Notes: generated by a model not told the origin, from the sequence alone. Shown: positions 46,776 through 59,260, counted from the stretch's first letter. The stretch is 64,000 nucleotides of DNA from Chaenocephalus aceratus (GCA_023974075.1 CM043792.1:15095373-15159372), one strand, 5' to 3'. Numbers and translations are program-made.

Positions 46776-49190
46776 CTGTTGTAGCAGAGTGGTTTTAAAA
46801 CCCACCTCAGCCCGCGTGTCGTTTGGCGAGCTGCTTAAAATCATAACATGAAGGAAATCAGAAAACACCAGGATACCAGTTAAACAATAATCTGTTTTAA
46901 TTATAAAAGGTAATAATCCAATGCAATACAATTCAATATAATACAATTAGGAGCACTCCTGCTCTGGTTTCTCGTGCTGTTGTGATCTTTCGGTCTTCGC
47001 AGCAGGAGGAAAAAGAGAACGAACCCAATACAGAACAAGCTTATATTCTACAACAAGACGGGAGGAGCTGGGTCATCTCATTGGGAGATGTAAAAAGATG
47101 GCGTGTCGTAGCGAATCAGCGCGAGCCAGCCAGATAATAAACAAGTGTCTCTGAGGTTGTAGCAAAATACATCTGGTGTCCGTTATCTCACTTTCTTGCA
47201 TAGACTTTCACACACACCCTTTTCTGCACATTCCAGAGGCTTGAGCTGTGTCCAAAGAATATCCCCTTGCTCACAAAGATAATCATTTCATTTCTCATAT
47301 CTTCAGCTTTTGTTTACACAGAATGCTATTATTAATACAAAGTAATTAAACACACACATATATCATTCAAGATATGTAGACTTCCCTGACCTGTTGGAGA
47401 TCTTAAGAAGAATATCCCCTTCCCCACCTAGTCTCCTGTCCTGCACCCCCCCCATTATGCAGAGTAATAACACATGTTTAAGCTAACTACTCCACAACGT
47501 TGTAGCAATTTTACCCACACATGAAAGAATACAGAAGAGAAGTTAATAGAATGCAACCACAGGCATTGCTCAGCACAATTTAATACATACATTTTATTCA
47601 GACCTTAATTGTGTGACCCAGTTCTCAAGGCCCTTTTTATAGGTTTGCCTGACATGCATCATTAACTACAAGACTGTAACTGCCTTCTATCTGGGGAAAA
47701 TGTCTCTTGTGCCCCTTTCACACCAGCGCCTTTTCAGCTCCGGCTCGGAGCTAGAGCCTGAAAAGCGCCGGGTTTTCCAGTTCACACCGGAGCTGCGCCG
47801 GCTCTTAGCTCCGGAATCCGCTTCATTTCCAGCTCCAAAAAATTGTCGGTCCAGAGGCAAGAGCTTTGGAGCTAAGAGGTGACGTCGCTTACGTCTCTCT
47901 TACGTCGAGGCGTGCAGGAAACTAAACCCACCTCCCATGGGTCGACTGTTATGCCTGCCTACAAGCAGTGTGCCTATAAACACACTTTATAAAGTCAGGC
48001 AACACTAACCAGGCTTCGTGTGATTCTGTTTATTTGTGCCTTACTTTGACCATCCGTTCACTGTTATCGATCATTGTGGAGAGAGGCAGACGTGTTGTTT
48101 TGTATTATTGCAGCTATCGGATGCAAGTAGTCAGTTTAGCTTCGGTTGCTATGCTAACATCACCCGTTTTATACCAGAGAAACTTTCATAACAGCGTTGT
48201 GATACCAAACAGTGTCAATTCAGACTGACACACATTCACTTAGGCTAAGGGGAACTGGGGATATGCATCAGCTGCTTGTGTGAGTCGGACAGTGAATACT
48301 TTAGAGCGGCCGCTGCAGTGTGAGCTAACCGGGAGCTAACGGGAGAATAAACTCCCGTGGAAGAGCAGCCAGCGCTGCAGCGGTCGGTAAATGATGCAGA
48401 AACACATTAATAAACAATGAACCACGGCACTCTGGAGCAAAGTATAAGGTTGGAGAAGTCGTTATTCAATTTATTCTGGCTTCGTGTGATTAAAAGCAAC
48501 ACGATCATCGACCCGACGCAGTTGTTGTTGTTGTTGTTGTGAGCTGCCGTAATGGCTGCCGTTGGGGGGGCAAATCAGCGATGTAAACGGTGACGTCATG
48601 ACGCAGCAGGCAGCTCTGGGGCGCCAGTGGGCGGTGTGTGCAGAGCGGGAGCTGAAAAGGGAAACCGGAGCTGAACCAGAAAAGCTCCCGCTCGGAGCTA
48701 GAAACTGAAAAGCGCTGGTGTGAAAGCCGCATTGGAGTTCCCCTGTTATTTTGCAAAGACCATTGATGATTACCTAAGAAACTCATGGCCTCGAACTGCA
48801 ACAAGGCTTTCTGAAAAACACTTAACGGGTAATCTTTTCACTCAAAACAGAACTCACCAGTTATACTGCACCTTACTTACTTACAAATAGCGGGGGGAAA
48901 AACACCCTTTTGATTATATGTAAAAGTGGAAGAAAAAGACTATTGCGCTAATCTACTTTTAAGAAAAAGGGAACATTGTTGAATATATAAAAAACCTCTC
49001 TATATTTAAGAGGGAAAATGTACTTTGTTCCTTCAACTATTAACACACAGGAATGTATAAAACCACACATATATTAGTGATAACATGATGCAACACACCT
49101 CTTATATATCAGGTGTCATTAAAATGAATATACCAAAAATACGCTGCATCAACTTTTCACTTCAACCTTTCAAGTTACTTCAATTTTCGC
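46776..49190. mobile_element. Second insertion in the Tc1 element, type unresolved (possibly LTR-like)
   Basis: Tc1 similarity stops near 46775 and resumes near 49190 (TTTCAGCCTACTGATGGCTT). A possible short duplication, ATGT, lies at both junctions. On the minus strand the left part contains a TATA-like GAATATAAGC and ends CTGCTACAACAG, somewhat like an LTR, but no matching second LTR or coding region was seen. Element A (47709-48732) sits inside it. Confidence 0.35.
47709..48732. mobile_element. Element A: non-autonomous DNA transposon
   Basis: Starts GTGCCCCTTTCACACCAGCG and ends in the matching inverted sequence (GCGCTGGTGTGAAAG, to 48732). Long GC-rich subterminal stretches with repeated CGGAGCT/AGCTCCG pair left with right. 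Interior segments (for example TTCGTGTGATTCTGTTTATT and AGCTTCGGTTGCTATGC) recur in element B. No coding capacity. Confidence 0.65.
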
Positions 49191-50459
49191 ACATGTTTCA
49201 GCCTACTGATGGCTTGCTTCACTGATAGTGACAGCTCTTTAGACTTCCAATTGAAGATTGACAAGGACACATTCCAAATGCAAATACCACACTTGAAATG
49301 AACTCTAGACTTTTTTTCTGCTCCTTGTAAATGAACTAACAAGGAAATATCACATACCCAGCCATGAAACGGCTGTGCAGCCAATTGTCCAATCACTTGT
49401 GGTCCCTTAAAAAGGAGATACCACTTATAAAATGTGTTGTAAATTAAAGCTGAACGTATGCACTTAAAGCACATATTGATTGTTTAATTTAAGTCCATTG
49501 TGGTGTACACAGGTGGTGTACTGTGTAGAGCCAAAGTCTTAATGTCCAAACATTTTTGGACCTGACTGTATTTCTTCAAGTGTGATTTTGTTATCTTCCC
49601 CATTTCCCACTTTTTCATTTGTCAGTGTCTGGTTACTTTAGAGAACATATTTACACTGTGAGGTGTTACAAAAAACTACACAGACATGACGAACATTGGA
49701 TTCAGTGGAGTTTACAATTCTCTAGGATATCATTTTTTGCAATGAACACCGCAAATAAAAAATAAGAAAGAAATCATAAAAAATACGCTTCTTATAACTC
49801 CAGAACATGAATGAGAGTAATGGTGTTTCTTTAATTGTTAAAGTAATCTGGTGATATTTTATGTAAATCTACAAATCAAATAAAAACAGGAAATGCTAAT
49901 AGCTAATTCAGCATACTTTAAATGGTTTACAAAATGTAAGCAAATGTAGGCTAAGTTATGTTTCTCAGCTAGCCAAACTAACACAATGCCCCTTTCATAC
50001 CAACGTGGTTCCAGGGCCGGTTCGGAGCTAGAGCCTGTTAAGCACCGGTTTTTCCTGTTCACACCGCAGTGGAGCCGGCTCTCTGCACCGAAAACCGGTG
50101 CTTACCAAACACCAACAAATTGTCGGTCTAGAAGCAAGCACCGCATACGTCATGTTTACGTCGGAGGGGGGCGAGATTAACCTGAGCTAACAGTTTATGG
50201 CGAGTACGGCAAATAAACGTTGTAACAAGCAGTAGCGCTGAGCAAACCACACACTTAATAAAAAAACACACTTTATAAAGTCAGGCAACACTAACCAGGC
50301 TTCGTGTGATTCTGTTTATTTGTACCTTACTTTGACCATCCGTTCGCTGTTGATCATTGTGGAGAGAGGCAGACGTTTTGTTTTTTATTATAGCAGCTAT
50401 CGGGTGGAATCGATACATGGGCTTCACAGGTTGTCATATCCGACTATCACAAGTAGAAT

Positions 50460-51389
50460 CATTAAGGCCCTGTCACACTGTCCCGAAATTGACACCCGAT
50501 GGACACACGATAAAGGAAATGTTCAAATTCGGCTCTGATCGTAGCAACATCGGGCCATTCGTGAGGGCATCTTAAGCCATCGTATGACCGCCGCTGGAGT
50601 TTCTCAGGCTCCGGCAGCAACTTCATGAGCGGCAACTTCGTTAGGCACTCGTGAGGGCATCTTGTCGAATCGTGTCATCTTCGTGTTATCATCGGTGCAT
50701 TCACCCTCACTCTGATCGGGGCGAATGCCCGATGGCACCGATGATAACAAGATGCCCTCACGATGGCCTTACGAAGGGCAAAATTGACACACGAATTCAA
50801 CACGAAAATGAACCTTCGCAAGGTCCTTCGGCAATTTTTTGGCATGCCAAAGATTTTGCCACCGCTCACGAAGTTGCTGCCGGAGCCTGAGAGACTCCAC
50901 CGGCGGTCATACGATAGCTTAAGATGCCCTCACGAATGGCCCGATGTTGCTACGATCACAGCCGAATTTGAACATTTCCTTTATCGTGTGTCCATCGGGT
51001 TGTTTTATTGCACAACAAAATCATGTAAACATATTATGTAAATAACCCAATTTGTGTTACTGTGAAACTAAAAAGGATATAATATATTATTTTGAAGGAG
51101 AGTTGACAGGAAGTTGTTGTTGCTATGGAAACAACATTACGGAGAAAACGTAATATTTTCTACATATAAAGACGGAGAAAGTAAAGAACAAAGTCTGAAA
51201 ATATCAGTACAGTATCATAGTACTGTAACATAATTGTTTTTTGTACTTTCATTGCAGTTGTATGTCTTAAATGTAATGTAAATGTTGCCTTCGTGTGTGG
51301 TTCGGGGCCATCTTTGTGCGAAATTCACAATTCCATATTCGTGTGTCCATCGGGTGTCAACTTCGGGACAGTGTGACAGGGCCTTAATG
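50460..51389. mobile_element. Palindromic foldback element inside element B
   Basis: Ends CATTAAGGCCCTGTCACACT and the inverted copy (to 51389), the terminal similarity continuing for about 50 bases (GTCCCGAA, CCCGATGGACACACGA). The interior is itself an imperfect palindrome centred near 50716, with TGTTATCATCGGTGC (50684) facing GCACCGATGATAACA (50735-50749), and GTGAGGGCATCTT repeated in both orientations. Its ends resemble those of the element at 39037 (AAGGCCCTG-CACAC). No protein is evident. Confidence 0.7.
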
Positions 51390-51648
51390 AAAAATACGCC
51401 GGTAAAATGTGCCTGTAGAAAACGGTTTATGGATAGCAATAGGATAGCAACAATTAGTCAATATAGTCAGTTTAGCTTCGGTTGCTATGCTAACATCACC
51501 CATTTTATACCAGAGAAACTTTCATAACAGCGTTGTGATGCCAAACAGTGTCAATTCATACTGAAACACATTCACTTATGGGGAACTGGGGATATTTATC
51601 AGCTGCTTGTGTGACAGTCAGACAGTGAATACTTTACAGCGGCCGCTG

Positions 51649-52072
51649 GGTAAACTCCCGTATTATATCTGCTCTCTGATAACACAGAGAGTTGCAAGCA
51701 GGTATTGTCTGATATCACAGGATGTAGTCTTGTTAGATGTGCCAAGAGCAAGGACTGTCTTAGGTAAGACAGCTTTTATGTGCGCAGCTCCACTTGCTTG
51801 GAACAATCTTCAGCAAGAATTGAAACTGAGCAATCTCATTCCTCTGCATGTTTTTAAAGCTAGGCTAAATGAAATGCTTGCTGATACAATGGGCACTTGT
51901 AAATGTCTATAACTATGTATCCTGTAAATATAATGTATAATGTCCTTTATTGTTTTATGTTTCATGTGGAACCTATATGCTGCAGGTCTCCCTTGAAAAA
52001 GAGATCTATGATCTCAATGGGACCAATCTGGATAAATAAAGGTTTGAAATGAAATGAAATGAAATGAAATAA
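51649..52072 (+). mobile_element. 5'-truncated LINE with 11-bp target duplication
   Basis: AGCGGCCGCTG occurs exactly at 51638-51648 and 52073-52083, flanking the insertion. The + strand encodes a LINE C-terminus (VLGKTAFMCAAPLAWNNLQQ, then LIPLHVFKARLNEML) with a stop near 51912. The 3' region has GATCTCAATGGGACC, TGGATAAATAAAGG and a TGAAA-type repeat tail. The exact duplication and clean tail suggest a fairly young insertion. Confidence 0.75.
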
Positions 52073-52683
52073 AGCGGCCGCTGCCGTGTGAGTTAACGGG
52101 AGAATAAACTCCGGTAGAAGAGCAGCACCGCTGCGGTCGGTTAATGCCGCTGAAACACATTAATAAACAATGAACCACGGCACTCTGGAGAAAAGTATAA
52201 GGTCTGAGAAGTCGTTATTTAATTGAATCTGGCTTCATATGATGAAAAGTAACACAATCATCGACCCGACGCAGTCCCCACTCCCCAGTTGTTGTTGTTG
52301 TGAGCGACGTTGGGGAGAAAATCACCAACGTAAACGGTGACGTCATGACGCAGCAGCGGCATCACCAGTCGGGCTCTGGGTGGTGTGAACAAAACGGGGG
52401 CTGAAAATAAAAACTGGTTCTGAACCAGAAGAGCACTAGCACGGAGCTAGAACGGGAACCGCGTTGGTGTGAAAGGGGCATAACTGAGTCCATGGGCACA
52501 TTACACTTCCTGTTTGCATCTCCGAAAGCTGGCAGATGTTAGAGGATGGGGTGACTGCAATGCAAATCAACCCATACATGTCTTAAGTAAAAACAATTCA
52601 AACTTCCACATTGAACCCCCTACACACGTGTTCAGAGATTGTCATTTGAAATGAAATGCTCAGTTGTTGGTGTCAGTGTTGAC

Positions 52684-54387
52684 TAGGGGTGTTGAAAATA
52701 ATCGTTTCTACGATGCATTGCGATGCGGACGTGGACGATTCGGTATTCTTTCACACAGTGACGTCACGAGCTACCCACAATGCAACGCGCGCCATATATA
52801 TATATATATAAATACGCCATTTTCCTGGAGGTGCTAATATCCTGGAGGTGCTAATATAAACAGCTAGCTAAAGTAGCCAGGCAGAGCGCACTAGGTTTTT
52901 TTTCTGGATTAACGACCGAAGAAATCGCTGCATGTCTTCGGATTACATCTCTGGACTTGAGGGGTGTGCTCTAGGTCGTTACCAGCGTAAACTAGAGCTG
53001 TGTGGGTTGTCGGATTGCCCTTACAGACTGCCTGCAGATGTATGGAAAAACGAACCTTGAAAGTGGCCTTCGTCGATTTTGGCTGCATCTACGTCTAATT
53101 TCTGAAAACACCAGGTGAATACCCCACTTGTCACAATAATATTATCATGCCATTGCATATATGTGGTATTTTAGAGTTGACTAGATATTGATTAAGGCAA
53201 TAGACTATGATATTCTGCTTGCACCTCGCGTGAAATGGCGGATACCGGAAGTACGGTGTCGCACTCGGCCCAATACCCGTATGTTTGAAAGAATCGATGC
53301 AGTGACGGAAGATAATCGGTTATAGCGTAGTAACGTTGCTTCCTGATTTTCTGGCCGCGGCTTTACTATAACGTTTTTTTTTTCTGTCACTTTAATATCA
53401 AATCGGTCGGTGACGCAGAGATCAGGGAACAGACGTGACAGTGGCACAGCGGCACCAAACACGGAGCAGTCTGCTTTATCCACCAACACAACACAACACC
53501 ACCAGTCCAGAACCAACAGCAGAAGGACCCGCTCTGAATCACTCCGTGTCGCTGCGGCACAGGGATTTATGTTTTTCAAAAATAATCGCGTTACAATCAT
53601 GTCAGGTTTTTGGTGGATTTAATTAAGTCTTGGATTGCAGAGTATGAATGCCCTCTAGCAATTTTCAGACGATATATACGTGTGTAAAGTTTGTGAAGGC
53701 AGGAGGAAAAAATCTTCCGCAATCACCGTCTCCTCTCCGTTCCTCCAACCCCCGCCCCCTCCCTGAAAATAATGAGTGACAGGCTGATAGTGACCCGATA
53801 GAAACTTTATTATTCACTTAATCACTGAGATATAATGAAGCTAATTTAATCTCATACATTCATGGGATTTATGTAACAGTAAGACAGAGAATGTAAGTGT
53901 GCACCCACATGCAGTATTTTTGTTTGTATATGCTATTGTAAATACTCCTGTTGTCTGCTGTGTTCAGACTCAAGTCCTGTGTGTGATGCCTCATTCAGGA
54001 CATTCAGTGTCCTTTTTTTAACAGAAGACCGTTGCTAGAAGCTGCAGCTAGACTGCAGAAGCATTATTTTTATTTTTTTGGGGATGGAACAACTTCACAC
54101 ACAGATATAGGGAGGCTAGACCTATAAAACTCATTTATTTTGGTTTATAAATTAATGTCAAGACATTTATGTTATTGATTTCTGAAGCACTTTCTAAATA
54201 ATAAAAAGAGAGTTCATATTACTGCATGTATACATTGATGAAAAATAAGCCATGTACAGTAATATAGAAAATTGAGGATGCAACACATTGGTATGAATCG
54301 TGATGCATCGGGATATCGAATTGTAATCAAATCGTTGACAGGATAATCGTAATCGAATCGTGAGACCAGTGAAGATGCACAGTCCTA
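52684..54387. mobile_element. Second hAT-type element (1704 bp), non-autonomous
   Basis: GTGTTGAC (52676-52683) and CTGTTGAC (54388-54395) form an 8-bp duplication with one mismatch. Ends are TAGGGGTGTTG and, inverted, TAGGACTGTGC; subterminal stretches contain repeated ATCG words and GATGCATYG motifs in both orientations. The interior has an open frame at 53205-53600 (minus) with no transposase similarity. It lies 202 bp from element B. Confidence 0.7.
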
Positions 54388-54395
54388 CTGTTGAC

Positions 54396-57240
54396 CATAT
54401 CTACACAATACCTCCCCACAGGCCATTGATCAGCTGTGGGAAAGTGCGTGCATAGTGCCTGTTGGAGTCTTCCTTCTTTATTTGAAATGGCTCATCATCG
54501 CAGCTGGCAGACAAAGATTATCCTCTCCCTCCGCTTCAGCACTGTGGAGGGTAACAGCTACCTGTGGGCAAGTGGAGGCCTCTCCTTCCTCTTTACACAA
54601 TTACAATTACTGTTCTGTCAGTCTGTGTGTCTACGAGCACGCAACACAAAAGGTAGAATTTTGCCTCTATTGTACCGAAGTGCTTTTGTTTGTACATGAT
54701 AACAGCGGGACGCTCTGCCATCTGTGTCGTCAAACTGACTGACGTTAATGTTAAGATGGATCCAGCTATTACTATCCCGTCTATTGTTGAGTTTGTATTT
54801 AAAAAAAGGATTCTGGCAATTGATTTTGAAGAGATTAATAAAATATCAACATCACATTTGGAGTTTTTCTTTAATCCAGTTGGTTACGATTTGGGCTGCT
54901 ACCAATCATTTTTTTATGTAGGTAGCTTAAAGAAGTTGATGTGCTTTTACCTCTAACCCTTTCTGGCCTCCATGAATTGTTTAAGCATCTCTCTGTGTTT
55001 GGACATCCTTAACAATAAGACATTATGCTCTAAACACATTGAATTGTAGCTGCAGGCAGGTGTTCTGTTTCTTTAAATGTGCCTTTTATATGGTTATTTT
55101 GATCCACACTACTAGCCATTTGCAATCATTCACCCCATGGATATTTTCCAATTCAAGTGGTTGTGTGTGGTTTCTTGCTGGTGTCTGTTCACATTACTTT
55201 AATCTTTCCGTTACTTTCAGCTGTACCCAGAGTCCATAACCAAGCCTGCATTTCTACATGTTTGTCAAGTGTCAGTATTTGCAGAAAATAATATACAAAC
55301 CTATTTTTAACATCAAATCCTGAAATCATTCAGCATCCATGAGACAACAGTGGTTACATGTTATTGGGTAGTCTTGCTCTTAATCTGTGTCACATGCTAG
55401 CCATGTAGCTTCTTCTTAAGAGTGGAGAAAATCAAGATCCCCATAACTTCATTAGCTTACAAACTGTAACTAATATGGCCGCACAAACACAAACAGACAC
55501 ACACAAAACTATGCATCTTACATCTAAGTGCTTCCTACTGGTGCACATTTTGACTGATCATGTAAATGGCTGTCAGCACGGCCTTTTTTTCTCTGACAGC
55601 TCAGAAATTAGCTCGTCTTTGCTAATGTGACGTTGAAGGTACAAACATATTCCACTCTGGACCTTGCTCAGCCTGCTGCTTGTAGAATAACAACAGGATC
55701 TGACACTGGCTGAAAGAAAAAGCCTGCAGGGCAGAGATGTTCAGGTCACAATTTGATTCGCCCATCATGTGTTTCTTTTTATAGCGTCCATTTAGTCTTG
55801 CAAACTACATTCAAATGCGAGACAATACACAAACCATGTGTCAACACCTGCGCAATCCAACAAGTGGGCACTCACAAGCGCATTGCTTAGCTAATGAGTG
55901 ATCATCCTCATGTTGACAGTGTGATGGGATGTGGGTTGGAGAATAGCAACAGGACCTGAGGGCAGGTTGGACAACACAATGTTCCTCTTGTAGCCGTCTG
56001 TCCTTTGAGCTCATGGTGCATTTGCTTGTCAGGTGATCCTCTGTGACAACAAGTATCACTGTTTTCCACTTCTTTCATTCTTTGATTTTGTCTTCAAAGT
56101 GAATCGATGTCACACTAGTTTCATCCTCAGTCGTTAATTGACGTCAGTTTTACGAGAATGCCATCTCATCCGCACCAGTGTGTTTTATATGTCCACAAAT
56201 GAGATGGAGATGAAGGTAAAGTTCACTGATCAGGTTCAGCTGCTTATACTGAATTAGACTTTGCTGTCAGTCTGCTGAAAATGTTGACAAGTTGTTGAAG
56301 AAGTGAAATGGCCAGTGTGTGTTTGCTTGCAGGAGAGCATTGGGCCAGGTCTGTGCTTGTGTTGTAAAGAGGATGTTTGGCCTTTCTGCGATGTTGCATC
56401 CTGGCTGATGCTTCAAGGTTTGGTTGTTTTCTACCCTGCCCCTTGACCCCATCATAAACAACCCTATTTAAACTATTCAATCAAAACGGTCTTGCTGGTA
56501 TGAGGTTAGTGTATTTTGTGGCTTTATTTTGTCTTTTTTTTTTATATCCCTGAATGGGCCACACTTTTGATATGAAAATAGATGCAACCACATGCGGTGG
56601 ACACCAGCTTTATTCACCCACAGCAGTTTAACAGTGAGACGTTATTTATATGCTGGCTGCAGGGTGGGTGTGATAAAGTGGCTTATGTCATGGAGCAGCA
56701 GGGCTGTGGGAGAGATGGAGAAAGAAGGAAAGAGGAGCGTGGAAGAGAAGCAGGGAGGTCGAGCAGAGGGCAGGCCGTGAAGACAGTTGTTTATTTAAGG
56801 ACTCATTTATTTACCTGGTCCTGGACACATAAAGCTCTTTGATAATTTACAACATGTCTCCGTGCTGCTATCCTTAGTGGCCTGAACCAAGAGTCAATAA
56901 TGTGTTCACTATGTTTAAGCTTTTTGTTTAGGGAACTATTCCAATAAAAAATGTGCACGGGTTGAGAACAGAATATTATATTATTCCTTACGGGTAACCA
57001 AGTTTTATTCGGCTTGACAAGCATCATCTTCATTTGATCAACCAAATGATGCAACTGTAACTGCTCTTTGCGTTGTTCGAAATATAAAATAGATGTTAGA
57101 ATTTTCTCGCTCGCAGCCATGACATAAAACCTCAAAGGTTGAAGAGGGACTATGAGGACAAGAAGACTAGCTATTGTCAACATTCAATTATACTATGTTT
57201 TGTATGTTTTTGCCAGTTCACAACATTATATTGTATTATG
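54396..57240. other. No gene recognised
   Basis: Mixed-composition DNA without identifiable exons or repeats. A minus-strand frame at 56803-57183 has a good ATG context (57118) and about 105 residues from it, but no recognised family. Confidence 0.45.
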
Positions 57241-57242
57241 TT

Positions 57243-57310
57243 CAGGGCCGTTTCTAGCTTTTTGGGGGCCCTATGCAAGATGCTGTTTGGGGGCCCTAGT
57301 TTTGACAGTT
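57243..57310. repeat. Probable transposon terminus
   Basis: CAGGGCCGTTTCTAGC followed by two copies of TTTGGGGGCCCTA is a stretch I recognise as a widespread fish transposon end. A partner end was not found; candidates lie within the next 500 bases. Confidence 0.3.
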
Positions 57311-58635
57311 TTTTTAACTACAATTCCGAAGCCTTTAAGATGATCTGTGGAGATGCACTTTAATAGGAAAACAGGCTAATTTCACGAAAACCAAGCAATT
57401 AAAAATGACAAAAAATGATATTAAAAAGGTAAACAATAAGGCTCCTCTATGTCAATAAATGCAAGAGATGCAGCATTTTCTCAACAATGTTTAATTTACA
57501 TTTTTCATCTTCCTCAGACGTCACTCATTGGCTGACAGCCCAACGATGATTTGGACTTTATTACCCCAAAAACCCAAGCCACAGCTTTGCTATCATTGCA
57601 GTTTAGTCGTGTTTATATCCTACATTGGATTTGTAAGCATATAATGCTTCACCGAACACACATTGGCGACTGGTCATTAGGGGCAGGCACAGCCCCACCT
57701 ACTGTCAGCAGAAAGTATTACAAAAAAATGCAAAAAATAAATAACAAAATATATAAAATATATTTTAAGATCACGGTTAATCATCTGATTCGTCTGTACA
57801 TTGCTGTTGTAGTCTGTGTTCTTCTAATTAGTGTCTACAGTGTGTAGACATCTGATTGGCATCTGATTGGCTGCTTCGTGTGCTTTAGTGTTCCGCGAAA
57901 AGTGTGGTGTGTGAAGAGGAGGAGAGAGACGCGTCCTAAAACCAGGAAGTAAGCTACGCATGGCTTCCCTCCACAAAAAAGCAATGATATTTCTCCATGG
58001 GATTTTAGAAAATAGCTCCAAATAAGATCTGTGGGAAACGTACCTGTTAGATAAATGCACGTTTTTTTCAGCCGGATAATATCCACATGTCTACCCTACT
58101 TTTATCATTTTCGAATCATAAATCTATCGATTAGATTTATGATAGACTTTTGAAACTACAAGAAGATAAGGAGGACTTTTACAAAAAAAAAATGGAGATT
58201 TTTGTCCAGAAGGATAGGTAAATGGACTTCATCTTCAAGTCGAGGTAAGACCGCAATTTGATTGAAAATGGGATCTTAATAAGAGAGAACAATTCAATAT
58301 TTAAATGATAAAATTACATTTTTTGGTTATCCTTTTGTTGAACTGTCTGTTTAAAATTAATCGAAGCATCAGACAAAAAAAACTTTTGAAAATAATATTA
58401 TATTTTGATTTAGGTCAAAATATAATATTTGTAAACCTGAAGAGTCAGTGCCAGAGCCTCGCCAGCCATGAACCTCACTGCAGAAGCTTATATATAGACA
58501 TCTACGTTTTTTGTGCCCCACCACTTTTGTACATTGGTCTTGGCTGTCTATAAATAAAGACGGCTCATTTGAATTCTCCCCAAATATATTGAGGCTGAAC
58601 CTGAACTTTGAATTCTCTGCTCCCATCATAATCTT
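57311..58635. other. No gene recognised; small hairpin at 58115
   Basis: AT-rich. A hairpin with perfect 12-base arms (ATCATAAATCTA, 58115-58126; loop of 5; partner to 58143) is present. No coding similarity. Confidence 0.45.
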
Positions 58636-59260
58636 GGCGATCTTGTTAAAATTGTGAATGCAGAATTAAACATACTATGTAACTGGTTTGCAGTTAATAA
58701 ATTATCCCTTAATGTGGCCAAAACAAATTACATGTTATTCAATACAAAGTCTGAGAGTAGAAATGACTGTATTATACGGATTTGCAATACGGAGATAGAA
58801 AAAGTTGGTGCATGTACATTTTTAGGACTTCTTGTTGACGAAAAACTCAATTGGAAGCACCATATAAATTATGTACAGACTAAACTGTCAAAAACAATAG
58901 GTATTTTGTATCATACTAAGAACATTCTTGAAGAAAAGATACTCTTTATAACAGTCTATTTCTCCCTTACCTTTACTACTGCTCCGAAATATGGGGAAAC
59001 ACGTACTCAACAAATCTACAAAAATAATAACATCCCAAAAAAAAGTATTACGAATAGTCTGTGGTGTTGGTAAATATGAACACACAACTCCCATATTTAA
59101 AAATACTCAATCTATTAAAATGTGTTGAGATAGTGCAGCTTAAAACAGTACTTATTATGCACAACATTTTCCATAAGGAAATGTCTAATAACATTCAAAA
59201 GCAGTTCCAAACCACAGCGTGAACATATGAATGTAAAAAAAGTGACTTGAAAATAAGTGT
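58636..59260 (+). pseudogene. LINE reverse transcriptase fragment (post-YADD region)
   Basis: The frame 58654-59073 reads LNILCNWFAVNKLSLNVAKT, NYMLF, then ACTFLGLLVDEKLNWKHHIN and KLSKTIGILYHTKNIL. This is the segment just after the YxDD catalytic box of L2/CR1-like and related LINEs. Shifted frames continue the match to about 59215. The fragment begins after the catalytic box, so it is 5'-truncated, and it lacks the extreme C-terminus. Confidence 0.7.

Larger units (their letters stand above)
44972..49568 (-). mobile_element. Tc1/mariner-type transposon, split by later insertions
   Basis: TA target bases flank both ends (44970-44971 and 49569-49570); the outermost bases are CAGTC and GACTG. 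The inverted repeats are long (about 200 bases), with CACCACAATGGACT, CAATATGTGCTT and TATCTCC-TTTTTAAGGGACCA shared by both; the left one carries a small deletion near its tip. Without its inserts the element would be about 1.3 kb, normal for Tc1 elements. Inserted material occupies 45850-46697 (hAT) and about 46776-49190. Confidence 0.8.
49986..52481. mobile_element. Element B: longer relative of element A, with two insertions
   Basis: Ends ATGCCCCTTTCATACCAACG and its inverted copy (CGTTGGTGTGAAAGGGGCAT, to 52481). It shares ordered blocks with element A. A palindromic element (50460-51389) and a truncated LINE (51649-52072) are inserted. Removing these leaves about 1.15 kb, close to the 1.02 kb of element A. 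Confidence 0.7.

Noticed and set aside
53205..53600. 131-codon minus-strand frame in the second hAT-type element
   Set aside because: No transposase, BED or dimerisation motif; a non-autonomous element is the simpler reading.
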